From Arthrobacter sp. H35-D1 (lineage in GTDB: Bacteria > Actinomycetota > Actinomycetes > Actinomycetales > Micrococcaceae), in assembly GCF_030063185.1 (NCBI RefSeq), contig NZ_JASISP010000001.1:681862-745861 (forward strand): a stretch of 64,000 nt of DNA. The letters run 5' to 3'. A program made the position numbers and the translations under genes. Positions 8,771-16,785 of the stretch are shown here, piece after piece; position 1 is the first letter of the stretch, and each line of letters begins with the position of its first letter. The notes beneath the pieces are model-generated. The model was not told the DNA's origin and ran no database searches. It saw only the letters and a list, made by a program, of their open reading frames with translations.

Positions 8771-9555
8771 GCCAGTACCACCTCGACGCCGGCCGCGGCC
8801 AGCGCTGCGGCGAGGTCAGGGGCAGGTTCGGCGGTGGTGACGAGGGTGTCGATCTCCTCGAGGGTGGCGAAGCGAACAAGCGTCTCGGCGCCCAGCTTAG
8901 AGGCGTCGGCAAGGACCACCACCTGACGGGCGGCCTTGACCATGGCGGTCTTGGTGGCAGCCTCCACGGGGTCTGGGGTGCTCAAGCCAAAGTCTTCATG
9001 GATGCCGTTGGCGCCGATGAAGGCGATATCGGGGCGGAGACCGCCGAGTTGTTCGGTGGCTCTAGCTCCCACAACGGCGCTTGTCAGGCCCCGGACGCGG
9101 CCGCCCACAATGTCAAGGAGCAACTTGGTGTTGGTGCCCAGCGAAACTGCCATGGGCAGTGAGTTGGTGATGACAAGCAGTTCATCGCCGGCCTTGGCGG
9201 GCGACCATCCGGCGAGTCGGTCGGCCAGCGCGGCCGTGGTGGTGCCAGAGTCGAGCAGGATCGATGCTGTCGGGGTGTGGGGGATGAGTGCCAGGGCTGC
9301 CGTGGCGATACGCTGTTTTTCATCCATGTGCCGGCCCTGGCGTTCTCCAAGACTCAGCTCGGAGCGGCTGAGCTGATCGGGGGCCACGGCGCCTCCGTGA
9401 ACGCGGCGTAGTTGACCGGATTCCTCGAGGACGGCCAGGTCGCGGCGGACCGTTTCCTGGGTGATGGAGAACAGTCCGGCCAGTTCATTCACTCCAGCCC
9501 GGCCCTGGGCACCAACGAGTTCGGCGATTTTTTGGTGCCGTTCCTCCGCAAACAT
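8767..9555 (-). CDS. fruR: DeoR-family transcriptional regulator of the fru operon
   Basis: The 262-residue protein has a DeoR-type winged helix at the N-terminus (residues 5-58, ending in RRDLAVLEESGQLRRVHGG) followed by a sugar-phosphate-sensing domain with LLDSGTTTAALADRL and GANGI segments. The usual effector of such FruR proteins is fructose 1-phosphate or a related phosphate ester. It is the first gene of the operon and so probably regulates itself. AAAGGAAT precedes ATG 9555. Repeated A-rich elements in the promoter at 9640-9669 are the expected binding sites. Confidence 0.92.
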   Translation of the reverse strand: MFAEERHQKIAELVGAQGRAGVNELAGLFSITQETVRRDLAVLEESGQLRRVHGGAVAPDQLSRSELSLGERQGRHMDEKQRIATAALALIPHTPTASILLDSGTTTAALADRLAGWSPAKAGDELLVITNSLPMAVSLGTNTKLLLDIVGGRVRGLTSAVVGARATEQLGGLRPDIAFIGANGIHEDFGLSTPDPVEAATKTAMVKAARQVVVLADASKLGAETLVRFATLEEIDTLVTTAEPAPDLAAALAAAGVEVVLA

Positions 9556-9573
9556 GGGATTCCTTTCGCTGGG

Positions 9574-9605
9574 ACCGTTTCAAGGGCTGTGGGGCTTGAA
9601 ACGGT
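9574..9605 (-). repeat. Perfect inverted repeat in the fruR leader
   Basis: Arms ACCGTTTCAAG (9574-9584) and CTTGAAACGGT (9595-9605) are perfect complements separated by 10 nt. The repeat lies between the predicted start of transcription (about 9633) and the fruR ribosome-binding site, so it would form an RNA hairpin in the 5' leader. As DNA it could also be an operator. Confidence 0.75.
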
Positions 9606-9639
9606 GCGCGTGACGGGTGTCACGATGTTGATTCAAGTG

Positions 9640-9669
9640 ACTTTATCTGTGTTTATCTTTGTTTGTCAA
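9640..9669 (-). promoter_or_regulatory. fru operon promoter with embedded direct repeats
   Basis: On the minus strand TTGACA (9669-9664) and TAAAGT (9645-9640) are separated by 18 nt, close to the SigA consensus. The spacer carries repeats of the type AGATAAA at a 10-bp period, preceded by ACAAACAA. Direct A-rich repeats with one-helical-turn spacing are typical of DeoR-family operators, so FruR binding here would block RNA polymerase. Confidence 0.75.
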
Positions 9670-10016
9670 GGTTTTCCCCACATAAACCCAGAAATGCGGG
9701 TATTGGATGGTGGAGGGTGGTGTGGACAGGCATCCGCAGTCTGTGGAATGTGGTTTGCGTTTCCCGGCTGAAACGGCGGCGCCAAGGCCGGTTTGGCGCG
9801 GAAATGCAGCTTGCCCACTTATGCGGTGTCTGCGCCCTGCGAATAAGCAGACAAGATGCGTACAAGCGGGAAACCACCACAAGTGTGGGCGGCAAAGAAA
9901 CCCAAGACCGCCCGAAGCCGCCCGAAGATCCCCTGCAGCTCCCCGTAGTTCGCCACCGAGAGCTTCCCGTGCTGCGAGATGCCGCCGGGACCCCCTCCAA
10001 TGGGTAGTGTTGGCCC
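9670..10016. other. Non-coding gap between fruR promoter and esterase
   Basis: No frame in this 347-bp stretch has convincing coding character or recognisable similarity, and no tRNA or riboswitch is apparent. It presumably holds the esterase promoter near its right end. Confidence 0.5.
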
Positions 10017-10658
10017 ATGGACACCGTTTTGTGGTCCCGCCCCGAGGACCAGCGCGCCGGCACGCCGCTCCTGCTGATGTTGCACGGCTACGGATCGGAT
10101 GAAGCGCGCATGGCGGCCATGTTCGAGGACATGCCCAGAGGCTTCAGCTGCGCGGCCCCGCGGGCACCGAGGGACATCGCCGGAGACAGGGGCTGGTTCC
10201 TGCTGGATTATTTCCTGGTCAACGACTTCGCCGAAGTTCTCGGTGCTGCCACCTCCGTCCTGGCCTGGCTGGACACTGTCATGGCGAAATACGCCTTCAC
10301 TTCGGTTTCGCTGTTGGGGTTCTCGCAGGGGATGGCCATGGCCACGACGCTGATGCGGTTGCGCCCGGAGCAGTTTTCCGTGGGGGTGGGGCTCTCCGGC
10401 TTCGTCCTCCACAACGAACTTCTCGGGGCCATGGAGCCCTTGGCCGCCAGGATCCCGTTCCTCTGGGCTCGGGATACTGCAGACATGGTCATCAATCCCG
10501 ACGCCACGGCGTTCACTGCCGACTGGTTGGCCGCCAACACCGAGCTGAGCAACGCCCGCTATGCCGGGCTGGGCCACAAGATCGGCGCCGACGAGCTCTC
10601 CGACGTGTCGTCCTTCCTGACCGGCCACGTGGCGGGATCGTTCGTGCCGCGCGGATAG
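10017..10658 (+). CDS. Phospholipase/carboxylesterase-family hydrolase
   Basis: This 213-residue alpha/beta hydrolase belongs to the small carboxylesterase/phospholipase group. LLLMLHGYGSDE provides the oxyanion region, GFSQGMAMA (about residue 102) the nucleophilic serine, an aspartate in WARDTADMVI is a candidate acid, and GLGHKI carries the catalytic histidine. There is no signal peptide, so it acts in the cytoplasm, probably on short-chain esters. It is followed after 10 bp by a small conserved gene in the same direction. Confidence 0.9.
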   Translation: MDTVLWSRPEDQRAGTPLLLMLHGYGSDEARMAAMFEDMPRGFSCAAPRAPRDIAGDRGWFLLDYFLVNDFAEVLGAATSVLAWLDTVMAKYAFTSVSLLGFSQGMAMATTLMRLRPEQFSVGVGLSGFVLHNELLGAMEPLAARIPFLWARDTADMVINPDATAFTADWLAANTELSNARYAGLGHKIGADELSDVSSFLTGHVAGSFVPRG

Positions 10659-10668
10659 GCTTTGGAAC

Positions 10669-10902
10669 ATGTCCAGCCAACCCAGCGGCTTTGCGTACAC
10701 GACGGCGGACAACGGCGACGTCGTCATCAGCCACCACGGTCGCAGCGCGACGACGCTGCGCCGCGGCGCGGCCAGAAAGTTCCGCGAAGACGTGGAAGCC
10801 GCCGACCCCCAGGAACTGATGGCCCGCCTGACCGGGAACTACAAGCGCGGGAACGAGCGCACCGCTAAAAACCACCCGCGCAACGGCGGTCGGCGCAGCT
10901 AA
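10669..10902 (+). CDS. Small conserved hypothetical protein
   Basis: The 77-residue basic, soluble protein starts MSSQPSGFAYTTADNGDVVI and ends in a charged tail rich in Arg, Asn and Lys. RKFREDVEAADPQELMARLTG in the middle looks helical. No known domain is recognised. The gap to the esterase is only 10 bp, so it probably shares its transcript. Its stop codon lies within the first unit of a 17-bp tandem repeat. Confidence 0.7.
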   Translation: MSSQPSGFAYTTADNGDVVISHHGRSATTLRRGAARKFREDVEAADPQELMARLTGNYKRGNERTAKNHPRNGGRRS

Positions 10903-11036
10903 GCGGGTGGGGCCGCTAAGCGGGTGGCGCCGCTAAGCGGGTGGCGCCGCTAAGCGGGCCGAACGGGCCGCGCGGACAAGCGGCCTGAGCGGTCGCGCAA
11001 GCAAACATGGGAACGGGCCGCGCGGACAAACATGGG
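10899..11036. repeat. GC-rich tandem and direct repeats
   Basis: A 17-bp unit CTAAGCGGGTGGSGCCG is present three times in a row (10899-10915, 10916-10932, 10933-10949) with a fourth, partial copy. It is followed by two copies of GAACGGGCCGCGCGGACAA (10961-10979, 11011-11029) and two of CAAACATGGG (11002-11011, 11027-11036). There is no coding frame. Slipped-strand expansion is the simplest origin. Confidence 0.8.
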
Positions 11037-11140
11037 CCAAGTGTTGCTGCCGGTTCAACCAAAAGGTTGATGGCCGGCGTCGTGCGTGTTCATAGGCTGG
11101 AAGCAAAGGCCCGCACGGGGCCCCGAGCCAAGGACATCTC

Positions 11141-11590
11141 ATGAAAAAGCTCCTCTATTCAGCGTTCGCCTACATGGTCATCGGCGTACTTTCGGGGTTG
11201 TTTTACCGCGAGTTCACCAAGGGAAAGGACTTCACCGGCTTCACCCAACTCGCAGTGGTCCACACACACCTGCTCACCCTCGGCTTCATCGTCCTGCTGA
11301 TTGTGCTGGTTCTTGAAAAAGTCTTCGCACTGTCCGGCTCGCGCCTCTTCAGCTGGTTCTTCTGGACCTACAACGCCGGGCTCGTGCTGACGGCGGCCAT
11401 TATGGTGGTTCACGGGATCCTGCAGGTGGACGGCGCCACCGACGTCTCCGCCGCCATCCCCGGCATTGCCGGATTGGGACACATTCTGCTCAGCGTCGGC
11501 ATGGTGCTGCTGTTCCTTGCCCTGCGCACCCGCCTCTTTGGCACGGCCGTGACGCACGACGCCGACACCCAGGCAGCGCTCGCAGGCTGA
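11141..11590 (+). CDS. DUF2871 family membrane protein
   Basis: The 149-residue protein has four predicted membrane segments (about 5-22, 40-60, 72-92 and 108-128) and the conserved histidines QLAVVHTHLLTLGF and MVVHGILQ typical of DUF2871. Histidines in membrane helices recall heme- or metal-binding membrane proteins, but the function of the family is unknown. AAGGA lies 7 nt before the ATG. It stands alone between two repeat or spacer regions. Confidence 0.85.
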   Translation: MKKLLYSAFAYMVIGVLSGLFYREFTKGKDFTGFTQLAVVHTHLLTLGFIVLLIVLVLEKVFALSGSRLFSWFFWTYNAGLVLTAAIMVVHGILQVDGATDVSAAIPGIAGLGHILLSVGMVLLFLALRTRLFGTAVTHDADTQAALAG

Positions 11591-11729
11591 CGTCCCCGCG
11601 TGGTTGGCCTGGTTTTTCCCGGAGCGAACGTCCGGGCGATAGTGGGGAAGTGCCGCTAACGTTGAGCACAGACAACACAACCATAGGCAAGCAGCCGCAG
11701 GCAGGCAGCCGCAGACAGGCAGGGGAACC

Positions 11730-12689
11730 ATGGCACGCAAGAAGCTCAAGCACGTGGGGATGGAGCCCGGACCCGGTTTCGCCAAAACTACCGGCAAGGT
11801 CAATCCGGCGGTGGGAATCGCCGCAGGCGCGGCGTTCGACGAGAAGGGCATGCCAGCGCCTGCAGTTCACAGCTTGCTGCTGAAAGCTGTTGAAGTTCAG
11901 CGGCCGCTGGTGTTGGCGAACTTGCGGCGACTGCGCAGGCGCCATCCGAATGCGACGGCGTTTGAGCTCAGCCAGCGGCTGGAGCGCGACTTCCTCTCAG
12001 GAGTTGGAACCGGGGGCGCAGCCATTGGTGCCACGGCCATCATTCCCGGCGTCGGCACAGTTGCTGCGCTGACCATCTCCGCCGCCGCGGCGGGCGTCTT
12101 TTTGGAAGCGACGGCGCTCTACGCTCAATCGGTGGCAGAACTGCACGGCGTGCGCCTGCAGGATCCAGAGCGTGCCCAGCTGACCGTCATGGCCATCATT
12201 TTGGGCGATGAAGGGTTGGCCATGTTGAAGGGCCTGACCGGACACGCACTAGGCACCGGTGCCACTCCCATGCAGGCATGGGGCAAGACCGTCAGCATGA
12301 GCATTCCACTGACAACCGTCAGGGCCCTGGTAGCGCCCATGCAGAAAAAGTTCCTGCGAAAGATGGCCGTCAAAGGTGGCGCATCCGTGGTGGGCAGGGC
12401 GCTGCCGTTTGGCATCGGTGCCGTCGTTGGCGGAGCGGGCAACTACATGATGGGCAGGGCGGTTGTTGCCTCGGCAAACCGCGCCTTCGGTCCGGCACCC
12501 ATGATGATTCCAACGCAGCTCTTGGCCGAACTGGACGCCACCGGAAAACAGCCCAAGGCAGCCAAAGCGCCCAAGGTGCTCAAGGAAACGAAGGCGCTCA
12601 AACCCCCGAAGCCGACCAAAGCAGCGAAGCAGGCTAAACAACTCATGGGTCCAAAGCCCCCGCAGGCGCCTCAACCTAGCGAGGATTAG
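11730..12689 (+). CDS. Membrane-associated protein with Lys/Pro tail, possibly EcsC-like
   Basis: This 319-residue protein has a basic N-terminus, a Gly/Ala-rich hydrophobic region (about 100-135, GATAIIPGVGTVAALTISAAAAGVF), a second hydrophobic region near 225-245 and a C-terminal tail (about 272-319) made of Lys-Pro-Ala words such as KAPK, KPPK and PTKAAKQAK. The layout resembles EcsC-like proteins, but I cannot confirm that. The basic tail could bind nucleic acid or anionic lipid. AGGGGAACC precedes ATG 11730. It converges with the DUF445 gene. Confidence 0.7.
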   Translation: MARKKLKHVGMEPGPGFAKTTGKVNPAVGIAAGAAFDEKGMPAPAVHSLLLKAVEVQRPLVLANLRRLRRRHPNATAFELSQRLERDFLSGVGTGGAAIGATAIIPGVGTVAALTISAAAAGVFLEATALYAQSVAELHGVRLQDPERAQLTVMAIILGDEGLAMLKGLTGHALGTGATPMQAWGKTVSMSIPLTTVRALVAPMQKKFLRKMAVKGGASVVGRALPFGIGAVVGGAGNYMMGRAVVASANRAFGPAPMMIPTQLLAELDATGKQPKAAKAPKVLKETKALKPPKPTKAAKQAKQLMGPKPPQAPQPSED

Positions 12690-12725
12690 TGGCGCCTGCA
12701 CCGGCGTCCGCTCTCCCGCGCGGAG

Positions 12726-14015
12726 TTAGCCGAACACGAGTGTTGCGACGGTGAAGATGGCCACCCCGGCCAAGGACCCGACGACGGTGCCGTTGATGCG
12801 GATGAACTGCAAGTCCCGTCCCACCTGCAGCTCGATCTTTTGGCTGGTTTCCACAGCGTCCCAGCGCCCCACGGTGTCGGAGATGAGCGAGGTGATCTCG
12901 TGCTTGTAGGTGCCGACAAGATAGGCGGCCGCGTCGGAAATCCATTTGTTGGCCTTGTCGGCCAGCTCGGAGTCTTCCAGGAGCCTGGTGCCGAACTCCT
13001 GGACCACGGAAGTGAATTTCAGGCGTAGTTCGGAATCAGGATCCTCCACGGCGTCGGTGATAGCAGCCTTGATGGCAGACCAGGTGCGCCCGGCAAGTTC
13101 GCGGACTTCGGGGTCGCCCAGGACTTGGTCCTTGATGGATTCGGCCTTGGCGATCATGGCCGGGTCGTGCTGGAGCTCCTGGGCCAGGTCCTTGAGGTAC
13201 TCGTCGAGTTTCAGGCGCACTTCGTGCTGTGGGTCGTCCTGCACGGCACGGGCAAACTTGTAAATCTCGGTGTAGATCTTGTCGCCCACCAGCCCGTCCA
13301 CGAACTGTGGGACCCATCCGGGGGAGCGGTCGGTCACCAGGGAGCTGATGGTGGTGTGGTTGCTGCGGATCCAGGTGGTGGATCGGTCAACCAGGAGGTC
13401 CACCAGTGCATGGTGGTGGCCGTCGGCGAAGAGCCTTTCGGCGACTTTCCCAATAGGCGGTCCCCATGGCGGGTCAAGCAGATGCTTGCGCACCATGGCC
13501 TCGATGACGTCCTTCACGTCTTCATCCTTCAATACAGCCATGGCGCCGCGGATGGCGGCCGCACCCTCGGTGGCCACACGCTGGGCACCTGCCGGCTTGG
13601 ACAGCCAGGCGCCCACCTTTTGTGCGATTTCGACGCTGGCAAGCTTTTCGGAAACAACCTCTTCAGACAGGAAGTTGTTCTCCACAAAGTCGGCCAGCGA
13701 TACGCCGATCTCGTCCTTGCGGTTCGGGATGATGGCCGTGTGCGGGATTTTGATGCCCATGGGGTACTTGAACAGTGCCGTGACGGCAAACCAGTCGGCC
13801 AGGGCTCCCACCATGCCCCCCTCGGCCGCGGCGCGGACGTAGGACAGCCAAGGATATAGGTGCTCCAAGGCGAAGGCCACGCAAAACACCGCTGCCATGA
13901 AGATCAACAGGCTCAGCGCGAAGCGTTTCATCCAGCGCAGGGCTGCGGCCTTCTCCGCGTCGGTTTTCGAAGCCGTTGCGGAGCCCGCCGTGCCAAGCTG
14001 TTGTGTTTGCGCCAT
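12726..14015 (-). CDS. DUF445 family membrane protein
   Basis: DUF445 proteins have membrane segments near both ends and a long helical middle. Here residues about 30-50 and 408-428 are hydrophobic, and the signature EGGMVGALADWFAVTALFKYPMG with IPHTAIIPNRKDEIG follows the first. The 429-residue length is normal. Function is not established; an envelope role is often assumed. ATG 14015 gives the N-terminus MAQTQQ; ATG 14039 is also in frame and would overlap the divergent phosphodiesterase start. Neither has a clear ribosome-binding site. Confidence 0.85.
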   Translation of the reverse strand: MAQTQQLGTAGSATASKTDAEKAAALRWMKRFALSLLIFMAAVFCVAFALEHLYPWLSYVRAAAEGGMVGALADWFAVTALFKYPMGIKIPHTAIIPNRKDEIGVSLADFVENNFLSEEVVSEKLASVEIAQKVGAWLSKPAGAQRVATEGAAAIRGAMAVLKDEDVKDVIEAMVRKHLLDPPWGPPIGKVAERLFADGHHHALVDLLVDRSTTWIRSNHTTISSLVTDRSPGWVPQFVDGLVGDKIYTEIYKFARAVQDDPQHEVRLKLDEYLKDLAQELQHDPAMIAKAESIKDQVLGDPEVRELAGRTWSAIKAAITDAVEDPDSELRLKFTSVVQEFGTRLLEDSELADKANKWISDAAAYLVGTYKHEITSLISDTVGRWDAVETSQKIELQVGRDLQFIRINGTVVGSLAGVAIFTVATLVFG

Positions 14016-14037
14016 GAACCAAGCGTAGCGTGGTGTC

Positions 14038-14850
14038 ATGACCGTTCAGATCTACGCCCACCGCGGTTCCAGCGCCGCGTTTGCCGAACATACCCGCGCG
14101 GCATACCTGCAAGCCCTGACGGACGGCGCCGACGGAGTCGAGTGCGACGTCCAGCTCAGTGCCGACGGCGAACTGGTCCTCCTCCACGACGAGACCGTGG
14201 ACAGGACCTCCAGCGGCACAGGCCCCGTGGCAGAACTGACGCTCGCGCAGCTGCGGGAGTTGGATTTCAGCAGCTGGCACGGCGCTGACCTCCCGCCCGC
14301 CTGCGGAACCATTGCCACACAGCTGCTGACCCTGCCCGAGCTCCTGCACATCCTCGCGGGCGCCGGCAGGCCCGTGGGGCTGGCCATCGAGTTCAAGTAC
14401 GGTGAGTTTTTTGATCCTGCCCTTGTCGACGCCGCGTTGCGGGCTTTGCGCCGCCACGGCTGGGCTGCCGCGGGCGCAGCAGCCGGAAACATCCATGTGA
14501 GCTTCATGAGCTTCCACCCGGAGGCCGTGGAATATTTGGCCGAACGGATTCCGGGGGAGCTGCTGTGCCAGTTGCTGGAGATCGTCGAGGCGGACCGGCA
14601 CAGCGTCACGGCTGCCGGGGAAAAGTTGTTGGACGACGGCGTTGCCCACCTTGCCGGTCCCGGCATCGACTACCTGCGCGAGAACCCGGCAAACGCCGCA
14701 CGGTGGCTGGAGGCAGGCCGTGTCCTGCGGGTCTGGACAGTGGACACGGCCGAGGACTTGCAGCTGTGCCTGGCCAACGGGGCGGCAGAGGTGACAAGCA
14801 ACATCCCCGGAGAGATCCGATCGCTGCCCACAGCTTCGCCGCCCAAGTAG
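14038..14850 (+). CDS. Glycerophosphodiester phosphodiesterase
   Basis: This 270-residue GDPD enzyme hydrolyses glycerophosphodiesters to glycerol 3-phosphate and an alcohol. The catalytic motif IYAHRGSSAAFAEHT is at the very N-terminus, followed by DGVECDVQLSADGELVLLHD, which supplies the metal ligands Glu and Asp and a second histidine. VWTVDTAEDL and the terminal asparagine region are also typical. With no signal peptide it should act inside the cell. It starts at the same place as the divergent DUF445 gene, so promoters must overlap coding ends. Confidence 0.93.
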   Translation: MTVQIYAHRGSSAAFAEHTRAAYLQALTDGADGVECDVQLSADGELVLLHDETVDRTSSGTGPVAELTLAQLRELDFSSWHGADLPPACGTIATQLLTLPELLHILAGAGRPVGLAIEFKYGEFFDPALVDAALRALRRHGWAAAGAAAGNIHVSFMSFHPEAVEYLAERIPGELLCQLLEIVEADRHSVTAAGEKLLDDGVAHLAGPGIDYLRENPANAARWLEAGRVLRVWTVDTAEDLQLCLANGAAEVTSNIPGEIRSLPTASPPK

Positions 14851-14883
14851 GGGGTCCCCGGTTCCATGTGGAAAAATGGAACC

Positions 14884-16731
14884 ATGGCATCAAAAATTGA
14901 AGACTACGCACTGCTTTCCGATCTGCACACCAGTGCCCTCGTGGGGAGGGACGGCAGCATCGACTGGTTGTGTTTTCCGCGCTTTGATTCCGAGGCAATC
15001 TTCACCGCCCTCCTGGGCACCAATGACAACGGACGCTGGTTGCTGGGACCTGCACATGCCGATGCAGTGGTGCTCCAACGCTCCTACCGCGGCAGGACGT
15101 TTGTGCTGGAAACGCTCTGGGAAACACCCGAAGGCACGGCGAAAGTCACAGATTTCATGCCTGTGGGGGATCGCCGGGCCTCGGTGGTTCGCCGAGTTGA
15201 CGGCCTGAGCGGGAGCATTGAATTCTGCCAAGAGATTACCGTCCGCCCAGGTTACGGCAAGATACTGCCGTGGGTGCGACGCGTACAGGAAGACGACGGC
15301 ACGGAAGCCATTGTCGCCGTCGCCGGACCCGACGCCGTCGTGTTGCGCGGAGACCACCTGCCCCACGCCGTGGACCGTCAACACAGCGGCGTGTTCACGG
15401 TGCAAGCCGGCGACCGGGTGGAACAGGAACTGACCTGGTACCCCTCCCATCGGCCGGTCCCCGCGGCTATTGACACTGAGAAGTCGCTGGAACAAACCTG
15501 CAAGTACTGGGAGGACTGGGCGGCACGGTTCAACAAAGACGGCAAGTACGCGAAGATCGTGGAACGGTCCCTGCTGGTGTTGCGGGCGCTGACGCATGAG
15601 GACACGGGAGGCATTGTGGCGGCCCCCACCACGTCGCTGCCGGAGGATTTTGGCGGGGCGCGAAACTGGGACTACCGTTTTTGCTGGCTGCGGGATGCGG
15701 CGTTGACACTGGAGGCCATGCTCACCCACGGTTATGCGAACGAAGCCCTGGAATGGCGGGACTGGCTGCTGCGGGCCGTGGCCGGAGACCCCGAAGACAT
15801 GCAGATCATGTACGGGCTCGCCGGCGAACGGAACTTGGTTGAGCGCGAGGTTGATCATTTGAACGGCTACGAAGGGGCCCTGCCGGTGCGGATCGGCAAT
15901 GGCGCTGTGGGGCAGTATCAGGGGGATGTGGTGGGCGAGGTCATGGTGGCCCTGGAAAAGTTGCGGCTCGCCGGCGGGCACGAAGACGACTTCTCGTGGC
16001 CGCTGCAACTGGCCATGCTCCGCTTCATCGACAACCACCTGACGGACAAGGACAACGGCATCTGGGAAATGCGCGGCGAGCCGCGGTACTTCACGCACTC
16101 GCGCGTCATGATGTGGGCGGCCTTCGACTGTGCCGTGCGTGCTGTGCGCAACCACGGGCTGCCGGGTCCGGTGGAGCACTGGGAAAGCGTGTGCACGCAG
16201 CTGAAGGCGGAAATACTTGAGCACGGCTTCAACAAGGAACTGAACACCTTCACCCAAACGTACGGCGGAACAGCCACGGACGCGTCGCTGCTGGTCATTC
16301 CACAAGTTGGATTTGTGCCATACTCTTCCCCGGAAATGCTGGGTACGGTAGCGGCCCTCGAGCATGAACTTGTGGATGGGCACGGACTGATTTTGCGCTA
16401 CGAAACCGCCGCGGGGCTGGACGGGCTGGAGCCGGGAGAGCACCCTTTCCTTGCCTGCTCCTTCTGGCTTGTTGAACAGTACGCGCACACTGGCCGCCGC
16501 ACCGATGCCGTCGCACTAATGGACAAGCTGGTGGGGCTGGCCAATGAAGTGGGGCTGCTCAGCGAGGAATATGACATGGACCAGAAGCGGATGGCAGGGA
16601 ACTTCCCGCAGGCCTTCTCCCACCTGGCGTTGGTCAGGGCCGCCGATGCACTCCATGGCACCGAGCACCTGAGCCTTTCCACCGAACCCATCGAAACCGA
16701 CACCACGCCCATTGTCGTCTTGCAGCCCTAA
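14884..16731 (+). CDS. Glycoside hydrolase family 15 (trehalase or glucoamylase-like)
   Basis: The 615-residue protein has the bacterial GH15 layout: an N-terminal beta-sandwich (about 1-240, starting IEDYALLSDLHTSALVGRDG) and an alpha/alpha barrel with the signature RNWDYRFCWLRDAALTLEAM near residue 260. Acidic catalytic residues are expected in the barrel. Mycobacterial members of this subgroup are trehalases, others glucoamylases or dextranases, so trehalose or another alpha-glucan is a reasonable substrate. There is no signal peptide. ATG 14884 fits family N-termini better than 14866. Confidence 0.88.
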   Translation: MASKIEDYALLSDLHTSALVGRDGSIDWLCFPRFDSEAIFTALLGTNDNGRWLLGPAHADAVVLQRSYRGRTFVLETLWETPEGTAKVTDFMPVGDRRASVVRRVDGLSGSIEFCQEITVRPGYGKILPWVRRVQEDDGTEAIVAVAGPDAVVLRGDHLPHAVDRQHSGVFTVQAGDRVEQELTWYPSHRPVPAAIDTEKSLEQTCKYWEDWAARFNKDGKYAKIVERSLLVLRALTHEDTGGIVAAPTTSLPEDFGGARNWDYRFCWLRDAALTLEAMLTHGYANEALEWRDWLLRAVAGDPEDMQIMYGLAGERNLVEREVDHLNGYEGALPVRIGNGAVGQYQGDVVGEVMVALEKLRLAGGHEDDFSWPLQLAMLRFIDNHLTDKDNGIWEMRGEPRYFTHSRVMMWAAFDCAVRAVRNHGLPGPVEHWESVCTQLKAEILEHGFNKELNTFTQTYGGTATDASLLVIPQVGFVPYSSPEMLGTVAALEHELVDGHGLILRYETAAGLDGLEPGEHPFLACSFWLVEQYAHTGRRTDAVALMDKLVGLANEVGLLSEEYDMDQKRMAGNFPQAFSHLALVRAADALHGTEHLSLSTEPIETDTTPIVVLQP

Positions 16732-16758
16732 ACCGGTCTCCCCGGGGGACGGACCGGT
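16732..16758. terminator. Possible I-type hairpin terminator
   Basis: Arms ACCGGTC (16732-16738) and GACCGGT (16752-16758) enclose TCCCCGGGGGA, giving a nearly continuous GC-rich stem directly after the GH15 stop codon. There is no T tract, as is common for actinobacterial terminators. Confidence 0.45.
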
Positions 16759-16785
16759 GCTGACGAGGGCGCCCACCATGGCAGC

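Noticed and set aside
14890..16488. 532-codon open frame on the minus strand
   Set aside because: It lies wholly antisense to the GH15 gene, which has clear family motifs. Long antisense frames are expected in high-GC DNA with strong third-position bias, and this one shows no domain.
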